A stretch of DNA of 64,000 bases from Burkholderia sp. WSM2230 (GCF_000472445.1 NZ_AXAJ01000013.1:110875-174874); one strand, 5' to 3'. Shown: positions 35,635 to 44,694, counted from the first letter of the stretch. The notes: generated by a model from the sequence alone, not told the origin. Numbers and translations: made by a program.

Positions 35635-35972
35635 GGGTTCCGAACGTCGATCGTTCTTCGGGCGGGAGCGCGAGGCCGCATGCGATTCGTCCGGCCGCAT
35701 CGATGCAAGTCTTTTACGCGCCAACCCATGGATAACGGCAGCGTTCGGGATGGGTTTAGGGTGGGGAGAGGAAAAATTGTGGGGCGGGCGCGAGAGGCCG
35801 GGCGTGCGCCGGCGAAGCAGGCCGTTCGTCTGCCTGGCTGGGGCGGCGGGCTGGCCGCGCCTAGCCGGCCGCAGTTAGCCGGCCGCAGTTTGCCGGCCGC
35901 ACTTAGCCGGCCGCTCCTGGCCGGCCGCGCCTAGCCAGCCGCACCTGGCCGGCCGCACCTAGCCGGCCGCGC
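35635..35972. other. 338-bp intergenic region with minisatellite
   Basis: Upstream of the PAS-GGDEF-EAL gene (minus) and downstream of the nitrate-reductase-associated gene (minus). The half near 35635-35800 should hold the promoter of the signalling gene, but no clear -10/-35 pair is seen. The half from 35853 onward is a GC-rich 14-bp tandem repeat that continues into the next gene's stop codon. Confidence 0.6.
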
Positions 35973-35987
35973 CTAGCCGGCCGCGCC
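35853..35987. repeat. 14-bp minisatellite (GGCCGCGCCTAGCC), 9.6 copies
   Basis: Nine full 14-bp units lie head to tail from 35853 to 35978, plus a partial tenth (35979-35987). Units 1, 6 and 9 are identical (GGCCGCGCCTAGCC); others differ by one to four bases, mostly at positions 7-11. The array provides the stop codon and the last residues (Ala-Ala-Gly) of the nitrate-reductase-associated protein on the minus strand, so the repeat has grown up to or into the coding end. Confidence 0.9.
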
Positions 35988-36449
35988 AAATTCCTTCATC
36001 GCGGGGATGAAGTCGTGGTTGATCTCCTGCTTGCGCGACAGCTTGGTGAGCACGTACCGCTGGAACGGGTCGAGCTCCGCCCAGCGCGCGGCGCTCGGTG
36101 CCGCGAGGCCAGCCGCCTTGGCCTGACGCCCGACGCTCTCGGGCACGCTGTCCGTGTTGCGCCACGCAGGCGCTTCGTCCGGCGTGAACCACTCCGGCTC
36201 GACATTCGCGTGAGTGCGCAGCATCTCGAACAGCGCGTGATCGAAGTTGGGCTCGATCTCCGCGTCTTCGTCAACCGGAAAGCGCGCGAGGAGCTTGCGG
36301 TCTTCGAGCGGCAGCATCTGCCACTGCGCAAGCGAAATGCGCAGCCCGAAACGATCCAGATTGAAGCGAACCGACATCGGGATATAGGTGAAATTCTCCG
36401 ACGACTCCACCTCGAAGTTAAACAGCAGCGGTGCTTCGTTCAGTCCCAT
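35973..36449 (-). CDS. Nitrate reductase-associated protein (conserved, function unknown)
   Basis: The 158-residue protein resembles the small family found next to assimilatory nitrate reductase genes. It reads LLFNFEVESSENFTYIPMSV, then VRFNLDRFGLRISLAQWQML and ELDPFQRYVLTKLSRKQEIN near the C-terminus. The biochemical role is not known; association with molybdoenzymes is by genomic context, which fits the divergent fdhD gene 121 bp away, a molybdoenzyme maturation factor. The ATG at 36449 opens the family sequence. The C-terminal Ala-Ala-Gly and stop fall inside a 14-bp tandem repeat. No nitrate reductase subunits are in the window. Confidence 0.75.
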   Translation of the reverse strand: MGLNEAPLLFNFEVESSENFTYIPMSVRFNLDRFGLRISLAQWQMLPLEDRKLLARFPVDEDAEIEPNFDHALFEMLRTHANVEPEWFTPDEAPAWRNTDSVPESVGRQAKAAGLAAPSAARWAELDPFQRYVLTKLSRKQEINHDFIPAMKEFGAAG

Positions 36450-36570
36450 GACAGTGTCCTCTTGAATGATGGGCAAACGCACAAGCCCGGCTTGAGGTAT
36501 TTTAGAAGCTTATTCGTGCGTCGGCGGCGCGGCAAGCCGCACGCGGGCGGCATCAATGGAGTGAATCAGC

Positions 36571-37398
36571 TTGGACGAACTGCAAACAGGCCAACCCGGC
36601 GCGGTGGAGCGCGAGGTGCGCCGCCATCGCGGTGCGGCGGTGGAAACGGTCACCGACCACATCGGTCAGGAGTGGCCGGTCGCGCTCGTTTTCAACGGCA
36701 TTTCGCATGCCGTGATGATGTGTACGCCGTGCGATCTGGAAGCGTTCGCGGTGGGCTTCGCGATTTCGGAAGGGATCGTGGAGCGCGGCAGCGACATTCA
36801 GGACATCGAGGTCGAGTTGCATGACAACGGCGAATTGCCGCACGCCGAAGTGCACTTGCAGGTCGTGCAGCAGGCGTTCGTCGCGCTGAAGGAGAAGCGC
36901 CGCGCGCTGGCCGGCCGCACCGGCTGTGGCGTGTGCGGCATCGAAAGCATCGATCTGCTCGATCTGAAGCCCGAACGCGTGCCCGACACCGGCTTTTTGC
37001 AGCGGCTCGCGCCCGACGCGATCGCGCGCGCGGCCCGCGAATTGCCCGCGCATCAGGCCTTGACCCGCCTGACAGGCGGCCTGCACGCCGCCGCGTGGTG
37101 CGATGCGGCGGGCGCGATCCGCTACGCGTTCGAAGACGTCGGCCGCCACAATGCGCTCGACAAACTGATCGGCCAGCTCGTGCTCGATCGAGTGGATACC
37201 AAGGAAGGCTTCGTGTTCCTGTCGAGCCGCGCGAGCTACGAACTGGTGCGCAAAGCCGCGCGCGTCGACGTGCCGATGGTCGCGACGATCTCGGCGCCGT
37301 CTTCGCTGGCGATTGCCATTGCCCGCAAAGCCGGCGTGCGGCTTGTCAGCTTCTGCCGCGAAACCAGCTACGTCGATTACGACACCGCGCAGCCTTGA
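36571..37398 (+). CDS. fdhD: Formate dehydrogenase accessory sulfurtransferase FdhD
   Basis: FdhD passes sulfur from IscS to the molybdenum cofactor of formate dehydrogenase. The 275-residue protein carries the catalytic cysteine loop RTGCGVCGIESIDLL near residue 117, VFNGISHAVMMCTPCDLEAF near 45, and AIRYAFEDVGRHNALDKLIG, a strongly conserved FdhD segment. The start is TTG at 36571, with GGAG nine bases upstream; no in-frame ATG lies near. The formate dehydrogenase it serves is not in the window. It is divergent from a nitrate-reductase-associated protein. Confidence 0.92.
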   Translation: MDELQTGQPGAVEREVRRHRGAAVETVTDHIGQEWPVALVFNGISHAVMMCTPCDLEAFAVGFAISEGIVERGSDIQDIEVELHDNGELPHAEVHLQVVQQAFVALKEKRRALAGRTGCGVCGIESIDLLDLKPERVPDTGFLQRLAPDAIARAARELPAHQALTRLTGGLHAAAWCDAAGAIRYAFEDVGRHNALDKLIGQLVLDRVDTKEGFVFLSSRASYELVRKAARVDVPMVATISAPSSLAIAIARKAGVRLVSFCRETSYVDYDTAQP

Positions 37399-37449
37399 AC
37401 GGCGCCCGCGCCTACAGTCCGGCCGCTTTGCGACGAGCCGCAGCTTCGC

Positions 37450-38220
37450 TCAGTCGAATTGCCGGAAGTCCGGCTTGCGCTTTTCGAAGAACGCTTTGAA
37501 CGCCTCGCGCGCTTCAGGCGCAACCAGCATCTTGCCGAAGTGGACCGCTTCCTCCGACATCTGCGTTTGCAGTTCCTGATGGCTTGCGCGCTTCATCAGG
37601 CTCTTGGTCACGCGTAATGACGACGCCGGCAGTGCGGCGAGCTTCGCGGCTTGCGATGCCGCGAACGCGTCGACTTCCGCAGCCGGCAGCACGCGGTTCA
37701 CGAAGCCCATGCGTTGCGCTTCGGCGGCGTCGAACGCCTCGCCGAGCAGCAGCTTTTCGGCCGCGGCCTGATAGCCGGCGACGCGTTGCAAGAGCAGACT
37801 CGACGCCGCTTCCGGACACAGCCCGAGTTGCGCGAACGGCAGCGAGAAGCTCGCGGAATCGGCGGCATAGACGAGATCGCAATGCAGCAGCAGCGTCGTG
37901 CCGATGCCGACCGCCGGGCCCGCCACCGACGCCACCACCGGCTTTTCCGCCGAACTGAGCGCGCGCAGGAACTGGAATACCGGCGCGTTTTCGCCCATCG
38001 GCGGCGTCTTCATGAAGTCTTCAAGATCGTTGCCGGCGCTGAAAATGTTCGCGCTGCCGCGAATCAGAATCGCGCGCACGGACGCGTCGCCTTGCGCCTC
38101 GACCAGCGTGTCGGCCATGGTCTGATACATCGCGGCCGTGATCGCGTTTTTCTTGTCCGGCCGGTTAAAGGCAAGGGTCAGCACACCGTTCGCCCGCTCG
38201 ACCAGAATATCCGTCGTCAT
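37450..38220 (-). CDS. Enoyl-CoA hydratase/isomerase family protein
   Basis: The 256-residue crotonase-fold enzyme shows LAFNRPDKKNAITAAMYQTM, the oxyanion-hole segment NIFSAGNDLEDFMKTPP, and VAGPAVGIGTTLLLHCDLVY with SFSLPFAQLGLCPEAASSLL. In crotonases the last motif bears a catalytic acid, here Glu of PEAAS. Probable role is hydration or isomerisation of enoyl-CoA in beta-oxidation. It follows the thiolase gene on the same strand, but a strong terminator-like hairpin (38270-38300) lies between, so it may be transcribed separately or at reduced level. Confidence 0.9.
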   Translation of the reverse strand: MTTDILVERANGVLTLAFNRPDKKNAITAAMYQTMADTLVEAQGDASVRAILIRGSANIFSAGNDLEDFMKTPPMGENAPVFQFLRALSSAEKPVVASVAGPAVGIGTTLLLHCDLVYAADSASFSLPFAQLGLCPEAASSLLLQRVAGYQAAAEKLLLGEAFDAAEAQRMGFVNRVLPAAEVDAFAASQAAKLAALPASSLRVTKSLMKRASHQELQTQMSEEAVHFGKMLVAPEAREAFKAFFEKRKPDFRQFD

Positions 38221-38269
38221 TTCCGTCTCCTTGAATTGCTGCTCGAAACTGCTGCTGCAAAATGCGAAA

Positions 38270-38300
38270 ACGGTTCGCAAGCGTCGAGCCTGCGAACCGT
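38270..38300 (-). terminator. Rho-independent terminator downstream of the thiolase gene
   Basis: ACGGTTCGCA and TGCGAACCGT form a perfect 10-bp stem with an 11-base loop. On the minus strand the stem is followed by TTTTCGCATTTTG. It lies 61 bp after the thiolase stop and 50 bp before the enoyl-CoA hydratase start, so it should end most fad operon transcripts. Confidence 0.75.
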
Positions 38301-38360
38301 CCCTGGCGCATCATATTGTTGACGCCGCGCGGCGCGCCGCCAACGCCGGAGCGAGCCGTG

Positions 38361-39560
38361 TCACAGCCGCTCGATGATGCCCGCCGCGCCCATCCCGGTG
38401 CCCACGCACATCGTCACCATGCCGTACTTGTAGTTGCGGCGGCGCAGGCCGTGCACGACCGTGGACGCGCGAATCGCGCCCGTCGCGCCAAGCGGGTGAC
38501 CCAGCGCGATGGCGCCGCCGAGCGGGTTGATCTTCGACGGATCGAGGCCGAGATCCTGGATCACCGCGAGCGATTGCGCGGCGAACGCTTCGTTCAACTC
38601 GATCCAGTCGATGTCGTCCTGCTTGAGGCCCGCGGCCTTCAGCGCGGCCGGAATCGCTTCCTTCGGCCCGATGCCCATGATTTCCGGCGGCACGCCGCGC
38701 ACCGCGAAGCTCACGAAGCGCGCGAGCGGGGTCAGGTTGAACTGCTTCAGCATCTTTTCCGACACGACGATCAGCGCGCCCGCGCCGTCCGACGTCTGCG
38801 AGCTGTTGCCGGCCGTCACCGAACCTTTGTTGGCGAACACCGTGCGCAGTTTCGCGAGACCCTCGAGCGACGTGTCAGCACGCGGGCCTTCGTCGAGCGA
38901 AACTTCGCGCGTTTTGACGCGCACTTCGCCAGTGGCCAGATCCGGAAAACGCTCGGTGACGGTGTATGCAGCGATTTCGTCGTTGAACTCGCCCGCTTGC
39001 TGTGCGGCGATGGCGCGGCGATGCGACTCGACCGAGAACGCGTCTTGCGCTTCGCGGCTGATCTTCCAGCGCTCCGCGACTTTTTCGGCGGTCAGACCCA
39101 TGCCGTATGCAATGCCGATGTCTTCATTGCGGTCGAAGATATGCGGCGACAGCGACGGCTTGTTGCCCATCATCGGCACCATGCTCATGGACTCGCAGCC
39201 GCCCGCGATCAGCGCGTCCGATTCACCGACGCGGATGCGGTCCGCGGCCATTGCGAGCGCGGTCAGGCCCGACGCGCAGAAACGGTTCACCGTGACGCCG
39301 CCCACCGATTGCGGCAGGCCGGCCAGCAGCGCGCCCATACGCGCGACGTTCAGGCCCTGCTCCGCCTCCGGAATCGCGCAACCGACGATCGCGTCTTCAA
39401 TCACCTTGGTGTCGAGGCCGGGCACCTGCGCCACAGCCGACCGGATTGCATGGACCAGCAGTTCGTCGGGACGCGTGTTCTTGAACACGCCGCGCGGCGC
39501 CTTGCCGATAGGCGTACGGCTCGCGGCGACGATGTAGGCGTCTTGCAATTGCTTGCTCAT
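38361..39560 (-). CDS. fadA: Acetyl-CoA C-acyltransferase (3-ketoacyl-CoA thiolase)
   Basis: The 399-residue thiolase cleaves 3-ketoacyl-CoA, the last step of beta-oxidation. The acyl-accepting Cys lies in NRFCASGLTALAMAADRI near residue 92. The second active site has GGAIALGHPLGATGAIRAST (His near 350), and the C-terminal Cys is in TMCVGTGMGAAGI. The start MSKQLQDAYIVAASRTPIGK is standard. It is 30 bp downstream of the fused dehydrogenase/hydratase gene and forms an operon with it. Confidence 0.93.
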   Translation of the reverse strand: MSKQLQDAYIVAASRTPIGKAPRGVFKNTRPDELLVHAIRSAVAQVPGLDTKVIEDAIVGCAIPEAEQGLNVARMGALLAGLPQSVGGVTVNRFCASGLTALAMAADRIRVGESDALIAGGCESMSMVPMMGNKPSLSPHIFDRNEDIGIAYGMGLTAEKVAERWKISREAQDAFSVESHRRAIAAQQAGEFNDEIAAYTVTERFPDLATGEVRVKTREVSLDEGPRADTSLEGLAKLRTVFANKGSVTAGNSSQTSDGAGALIVVSEKMLKQFNLTPLARFVSFAVRGVPPEIMGIGPKEAIPAALKAAGLKQDDIDWIELNEAFAAQSLAVIQDLGLDPSKINPLGGAIALGHPLGATGAIRASTVVHGLRRRNYKYGMVTMCVGTGMGAAGIIERL

Positions 39561-39590
39561 TTGTTTCTCCAGAATTTCCGCACGTCGCTG

Positions 39591-42038
39591 TTAGTTCCGC
39601 ACCGGCTTGCCGGTTTGCAGCATGCCCATGATCCGTTCCTGCGTCTTCTGCGTACCGAGCAGTTCCACGAACGCGCGGCGCTCGAGTTGCAGCAGCCATT
39701 CTTCGTCGACGAGACTGCCCGCTTCCACGTCGCCGCCGCACACCGCTTCGGCGATACGGCTCGCGATCAGGAAATCGTGCTCGCTGATAAAACGGCCGTC
39801 GCGCATGTTCACGAGCGAAGCCTTGATCGTCGAGATTGCCGAGCGGCCGGCAACCGGCACCTGCGTCACGCGCAGCGGCGGGCGGTAACCCGCGCCGGCC
39901 AGCGCGCGCGCTTCCTTCTTCGCGACGTCGAGCAGTTCGAAGACGTTGAAGACGATCGTGTCCGAGGACTTCAGATAACCCATGGCGCGGGCGTCGAGCG
40001 CGGACGCCGACACCTTGGCCATCGCCGCGTTTTCAAACGACTTCTGCACGAACTTGAGCAGATCATTGGTCGCGCCGACTTGCGTCGCGGCTTCGGCTGC
40101 GCGCAGTGCGGCTTCCTTCAGACCGCCGCCCGCGGGCACGAGGCCAACGCCCACTTCAACCAGACCGATATAGCTTTCGATGTGCGCGACGCGCTTCGCG
40201 CTATGCAGCAGCAGTTCGCAGCCGCCGCCGAGTGCAATGCCAGACACCGCCGATACCACCGGCACGCTCGCGTACTTGACGCGCAGCATGCCCTGCTGGA
40301 ACTTCTTGACGAACGGCTCGATGCCCTTTGCGCCGCCCATCATGAACGCGGGCATGGCTTCTTCGAGATTCGCGCCCGCCGAGAACGGACCGCCCGGCGT
40401 GCCGAGTTTCAGCGACGTCGGCTGCCAGACGACGAGACCCTTGAAGTCCTTCTCCGCGAGTTCGATGGCCTGCGTGAGACCGTCGATCACCGACGGTCCG
40501 ATCGTGTTCATCTTGCTCTTGAACGACACGATCAGCACGTCGCTTTCATCCGAACCTCGACCGGCGCGGTCGTCGACCCATGCGCGCACGGCGTCGGTCT
40601 CGAACAGCGTCTTGCCGTAGGTCTTCGGGTCCGCCGCCGTTTCGCCGACGAGCGGCGCGCGGAACACCTGCCGCTCGTACACGCCGAGCGACGAGCGCGG
40701 CACGAAGCTCTTCGAAGCCGGCGACCACGAGCCTTCGTTCGTATGCACACCGCCTTTTTCAGCGACCGGGCCTTCGAGCACCCACGACGGCAGCGGCACG
40801 TTCGCGAGCGCCTTGCCCGCGGCGATGTCTTGCTGCACCCACTCCGCGACCTGCTTCCAGCCGGCCGTCTGCCAGCCTTCGAACGGACCTTCGTTCCAGC
40901 CGAAGCCCCAGCGGATAGCGAGATCGACATCGCGTGCGTTATCCGCGATGGATTCCAGATGCACGCCGATGTAATGGAACACGTCGCGGAAAATCGCCCA
41001 CAGGAATTGCGCCTGCGGATGCTCCGATTCGCGCAGCAGCTTCAGGCGCTCGGCGGGCGGACGCTTCAGGATGCGGCCGACCAGTTCGTCCGCCTTCGCG
41101 CCGCCGTCCACGTACTCGCCCGTTTTCGGGTCGAGTACCTTGATCGCCTTGCCTTCCTTCCTGTAGAAGCCGCCACCGGTCTTCTGGCCGAGCGCGCCCT
41201 TCTTCACGAGTTCAGCCAGCACGGCCGGCGTTTCGTAGACGGGGAAGAACGGATCGTCCTTCAGGTTGTCCTGCATCGTCTTGATGACGTGCGCCATCGT
41301 GTCGAGACCCACGACGTCCGCCGTGCGGAACGTGGCCGACTTCGCGCGACCAAGACGCGCGCCGGTCAGGTCGTCGACTTCGTCGAAACGCAGGCCGAAC
41401 TTTGCGGCTTCGGTAATGACAGCCAGAATCGAGAAAATGCCGACGCGATTCGCGATGAAGTTCGGCGTGTCCTTCGCGCGCACGACGCCCTTGCCGACCA
41501 CGCTCGTCAGGAACGTTTCGAGTTGATCGAGAATTTCCGGACGCGTCGCCGTGGTCGGAATCAGTTCGACCAGATGCATGTAGCGCGGCGGATTGAAGAA
41601 GTGCACGCCGCAAAAGCGTGCCTTGAGCTCATCCGCGAAACCTTGCGACAGTTCGGTGATCGACAGGCCCGACGTGTTCGTCGCGAAGATCGCGTTCGGC
41701 GCGATATGAGGCGAGACCTTCTTGTACAGGTCGTGCTTCCAGTCCATGCGCTCGGCAATCGCTTCGATCACCAGGTCGCATTCGGCGAGCTTTTCGATGT
41801 CGTCGTCATAATTCGCGGGCTGAATGTATTGCGCGTCGTCCTTCACGCCGAACGGCGCCGGCGACAGCTTCTTCAGATTCTCGATCGCCTTCAGCGCGAT
41901 GGCGTTCTTCGGACCTTCCTTTGCGGGCAGGTCGAACAGCAGCACGGGCACCTTGGCGTTGATCAGGTGCGCGGCGATCTGCGCGCCCATCACGCCGGCG
42001 CCGAGCACGGCGACCTTGCGAATGATCAGATTGCTCAC
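39591..42038 (-). CDS. Fused 3-hydroxyacyl-CoA dehydrogenase / enoyl-CoA hydratase (FadN-like order)
   Basis: The 815-residue protein catalyses the middle two steps of beta-oxidation. The NAD-binding 3-hydroxyacyl-CoA dehydrogenase comes first (KVAVLGAGVMGAQIAAHLIN at residues 7-26, GVHFFNPPRYMHLVELIPT near 140, second helical domain to about 400). The crotonase domain comes after it (about 490-730, with GPFSAGANLEEAMP and SGIALGGGCELLLHSAKRV). This order is opposite to E. coli FadB. The start is a GTG at 42038, supported by a CCTCC complement (42045-42049) giving GGAGG six bases upstream; the track-style upstream ATG at 42080 lacks this. It lies between acyl-CoA dehydrogenase and thiolase genes. 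Confidence 0.92.
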   Translation of the reverse strand: MSNLIIRKVAVLGAGVMGAQIAAHLINAKVPVLLFDLPAKEGPKNAIALKAIENLKKLSPAPFGVKDDAQYIQPANYDDDIEKLAECDLVIEAIAERMDWKHDLYKKVSPHIAPNAIFATNTSGLSITELSQGFADELKARFCGVHFFNPPRYMHLVELIPTTATRPEILDQLETFLTSVVGKGVVRAKDTPNFIANRVGIFSILAVITEAAKFGLRFDEVDDLTGARLGRAKSATFRTADVVGLDTMAHVIKTMQDNLKDDPFFPVYETPAVLAELVKKGALGQKTGGGFYRKEGKAIKVLDPKTGEYVDGGAKADELVGRILKRPPAERLKLLRESEHPQAQFLWAIFRDVFHYIGVHLESIADNARDVDLAIRWGFGWNEGPFEGWQTAGWKQVAEWVQQDIAAGKALANVPLPSWVLEGPVAEKGGVHTNEGSWSPASKSFVPRSSLGVYERQVFRAPLVGETAADPKTYGKTLFETDAVRAWVDDRAGRGSDESDVLIVSFKSKMNTIGPSVIDGLTQAIELAEKDFKGLVVWQPTSLKLGTPGGPFSAGANLEEAMPAFMMGGAKGIEPFVKKFQQGMLRVKYASVPVVSAVSGIALGGGCELLLHSAKRVAHIESYIGLVEVGVGLVPAGGGLKEAALRAAEAATQVGATNDLLKFVQKSFENAAMAKVSASALDARAMGYLKSSDTIVFNVFELLDVAKKEARALAGAGYRPPLRVTQVPVAGRSAISTIKASLVNMRDGRFISEHDFLIASRIAEAVCGGDVEAGSLVDEEWLLQLERRAFVELLGTQKTQERIMGMLQTGKPVRN

Positions 42039-42174
42039 GTCGTTCCTCCGGGGAGTTATGCAGTGTCGCGAATCTTCCAACCGACTCGCGATGAATTTGG
42101 CTTACAGAAGCGCCGCATCGTTAATGCACTGTTGCTCCACGTTGCATCAAGCGCGGCGCTTTTCATGAGATGAC

Positions 42175-43962
42175 TTAGAACAGCGCTTCTTCGACGTCCA
42201 TCAGCGGCTTCGAACCCGCGCGCGCCTGACGGATCGTCATGGCCGTTTCCGGCAGCAGCTTCGCGAAGTAAAAGCGCGCCGTGGCGAGCTTCGCCTTGTA
42301 GAACGGATCGCCCGACGCTTCCTTGTCGAGCGCGATGCGCGCCATGCGCGCCCAGAAGTACGAGAACACGAGATGGCCGACGGTGCGCAGATACGGCACG
42401 GCGGCGGCGCCGACTTCGTCCGGGTTCTGCATCGCCTTCATGCCGATTTCCATCGTGAGCTTCTGCACCTTTTCGCCGATGTCGGCGAGCGGGTTGATGA
42501 ACTCCTGCATCTCCGGCTTGATGCCTTCGGCTTCCACGAAGTCGCTCACGAGCTTGCCGAACTTCTTCATCTTTGCGCCCATGTCGCCGAGAATCTTGCG
42601 GCCGAGCAGGTCGAGCGCCTGGATCGCGTTGGTGCCTTCGTAGATCATGTTGATGCGCGCGTCGCGCACGTACTGCTCCATGCCCCACTCAGCGATAAAG
42701 CCGTGGCCGCCGTAAATCTGCATGGCGTGATTGGTGCCTTCGAACGCGTTGTCCGACAGGAACGCTTTCAGGATCGGCGTGAGCAGCGCGACGAGGTCGG
42801 CAGCTTCCTTGCGCACGGATTCGTCGGCGTGGGAAAGCTCCTTGTCGATATGCAGCGCGGACCAGTACGAGAACGCGCGCGCGCCTTCGGCATAGGCCTT
42901 TTGCGTGAGCAGCATGCGGCGGACGTCCGGATGCACGATGATCGGGTCGGCGGCTTTCTCGGGCGCCTTCGGGCCCGTCAGCGAGCGCATCTGCAAGCGC
43001 TCTTTCGCGTACGTGAGCGAGTTCTGATATGCCACTTCGGTGAGGCCGAGGCTTTGCATGCCGACGCCGAGGCGCGCGGCGTTCATCATCACGAACATCG
43101 CGTTCAAGCCTTTGTTCGGCTCGCCGACCATCCAGCCTTTCGCGTTGTCGAGATTGATCACGCAGGTCGCGTTGCCGTGAATGCCCATCTTGTGCTCGAT
43201 GGAACCGCACTTCACGCCGTTGCGTTCACCCGCCTCGCCTGCATCGTTCGGAACGAACTTCGGCACGATGAAAAGCGAAATTCCCTTGGTGCCCTTAGGC
43301 GCATCCGGCAAACGCGCGAGCACGAGGTGCACGATGTTCTCCGCGAGATCATGCTCGCCGCTCGAGATAAAGATCTTCGTACCGCTGATCGCGTATGAAC
43401 CGTCGCTGTTCGGCTCGGCCTTGGTGCGCAGAATGCCGAGGTCGGTGCCGCAATGCGGCTCGGTCAGACACATGGTGCCGGTCCACACGCCCGAGACCAG
43501 CTTCGGCAGATAACGCTGCTGCAACTCCGGCGTGCCGTGCGCGTGCAGGCATTCATACGCGCCGTGCGAGAGGCCCGGGTACATCGTCCACGCCTGATTC
43601 GCCGAATTCAGCATCTCATACAGCGCGTTGTTGACGAAGGCGGGCAGCCCCTGGCCACCATACTCCGGGTCGCAACCGAGCGCGGGCCAGCCGGCTTCCA
43701 CATACTGTTGATAGGCTTCCTTGAAACCCTTCGGTGTGGTCACGACGCCGTCGCCGACGTACGTGCAGCCTTCCTGGTCGCCGCTGTGATTCAGCGGAAA
43801 CAACACTTCGGAGCAGAACTTGCCGGCCTCTTCGAGCACGGCGTTGATCGTCTCCGCGTCGAGATCAGCGTGCTTCGGCATCTGCTTGATCTCGGCTTCG
43901 ACGTTGAGCAGCTCGTGCAACACGAATTGCATGTCGCGCAGCGGCGCGGCGTACTGTCCCAT
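42175..43962 (-). CDS. Acyl-CoA dehydrogenase (long, C-terminally extended type)
   Basis: The 595-residue flavoprotein introduces the first double bond in acyl-CoA. The core has the FAD/substrate segment GTMCLTEPHCGTDLGILRTK near residue 165, KMGIHGNATCVINLDNAKGW near 245, and MIYEGTNAIQALDLLGRKIL near 445, holding the usual catalytic Glu. The extra C-terminal helical domain (about 460-590) is typical of this FadE-like subfamily. The start MGQYAAPLRDMQFVLHE at 43962 is preferred over a short upstream extension. It is the first gene of the beta-oxidation operon and 132 bp downstream of a tetR gene in the same direction. Confidence 0.93.
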   Translation of the reverse strand: MGQYAAPLRDMQFVLHELLNVEAEIKQMPKHADLDAETINAVLEEAGKFCSEVLFPLNHSGDQEGCTYVGDGVVTTPKGFKEAYQQYVEAGWPALGCDPEYGGQGLPAFVNNALYEMLNSANQAWTMYPGLSHGAYECLHAHGTPELQQRYLPKLVSGVWTGTMCLTEPHCGTDLGILRTKAEPNSDGSYAISGTKIFISSGEHDLAENIVHLVLARLPDAPKGTKGISLFIVPKFVPNDAGEAGERNGVKCGSIEHKMGIHGNATCVINLDNAKGWMVGEPNKGLNAMFVMMNAARLGVGMQSLGLTEVAYQNSLTYAKERLQMRSLTGPKAPEKAADPIIVHPDVRRMLLTQKAYAEGARAFSYWSALHIDKELSHADESVRKEAADLVALLTPILKAFLSDNAFEGTNHAMQIYGGHGFIAEWGMEQYVRDARINMIYEGTNAIQALDLLGRKILGDMGAKMKKFGKLVSDFVEAEGIKPEMQEFINPLADIGEKVQKLTMEIGMKAMQNPDEVGAAAVPYLRTVGHLVFSYFWARMARIALDKEASGDPFYKAKLATARFYFAKLLPETAMTIRQARAGSKPLMDVEEALF

Positions 43963-44094
43963 GACTCTCTCCAAAGTTTGAACAATAAGCGAGGCCGTTA
44001 GCGCGAGTGCCTGATGCGGATCTCGTCTGTCGCCTGAGCGCTTTTTGCGCTTTGCCGCTCATGCCGCCGTTTTTTTCAGGTCCGGCGGCTTCGG

Positions 44095-44694
44095 CTAACG
44101 GCTCCCGCTTTGATACGAAACAATCAGTTTTTCCAGCGCGGCCCACGTGAGACGCACCGCATCCGGCAGATGCAGAAAGCGCGCGTCGTGATGCAGACCG
44201 AGCGTGAAGCTATACAGTTCGAACAGCATCAACTGCGGGTCGGTGTCCGCGCGCAGATGCCCTTCATCCATTGCCTGCGAAATTGCGCGAGTGAGCGCCG
44301 CCCGCCACATCGTCACACTCGACACCAGTTGCTCGCGCACCGGGTTGTCCGCACGGTCGTCGTACTCGACGGCACCGCTGATGTAGATGCACCCGGTGGT
44401 GACTTCCTGAATGCGCTTTTCGATCCAGCGGGAAAGCATCGCGCGCAGGCGCGGCAATCCGCGCGGCTCGCGCAAGCTCGGGAAAAACACCTCGTCTTCG
44501 AAACGACGGTGGTATTCGCGCACGACTTCCACCTGCAAGTCCTCGCGCGACCCGAAGTGCGCAAACACGCCGCTTTTACTCATTTGCATCCGCTCGGCCA
44601 GGAGGCCGATCGTCAGACCCTCGAGTCCGTCGCGGCTTGCAAGATCAAGTGCTGCATCGAGAATTGCGGCTCGCGTTTGTTCGCCTTTTCGCAT
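44095..44694 (-). CDS. TetR-family transcriptional regulator
   Basis: The 199-residue regulator has the TetR HTH (TRAAILDAALDLASRDGLEG, then LLAERMQMSKSGVFAHFGSR) and a C-terminal ligand-binding domain with TGCIYISGAVEYDDRADNPV. It sits immediately upstream of the acyl-CoA dehydrogenase operon in the same direction, so control of beta-oxidation in response to acyl-CoA, as for PsrA or FadR-type TetR proteins, is plausible. A perfect 18-bp palindrome 87 bp upstream of its ATG is the best operator candidate. Confidence 0.88.
   Translation of the reverse strand: MRKGEQTRAAILDAALDLASRDGLEGLTIGLLAERMQMSKSGVFAHFGSREDLQVEVVREYHRRFEDEVFFPSLREPRGLPRLRAMLSRWIEKRIQEVTTGCIYISGAVEYDDRADNPVREQLVSSVTMWRAALTRAISQAMDEGHLRADTDPQLMLFELYSFTLGLHHDARFLHLPDAVRLTWAALEKLIVSYQSGSR

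Noticed and set aside
33544..35934. 796-codon open frame on the plus strand over the PAS-GGDEF-EAL gene
   Set aside because: Antisense shadow; composition rich in His/Arg/Val with no recognised motif, and its end lies in a minisatellite.
35853..35987. CRISPR array
   Set aside because: Units of 14 bp are contiguous, without spacers of constant size, and no cas genes are present.
42108..42161. AAGCGCCGC/GCGGCGCTT inverted repeat between acyl-CoA dehydrogenase and fusion genes, as a terminator
   Set aside because: The loop is 36 bases, the minus-strand side has no T-run, and it lies inside an expected operon.
38262..42173. 1303-codon open frame on the plus strand over fadA and the fusion gene
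   Set aside because: It is antisense to two recognised genes, its product is Arg/His/Ala-rich without domains, and high G+C gives long antisense frames.
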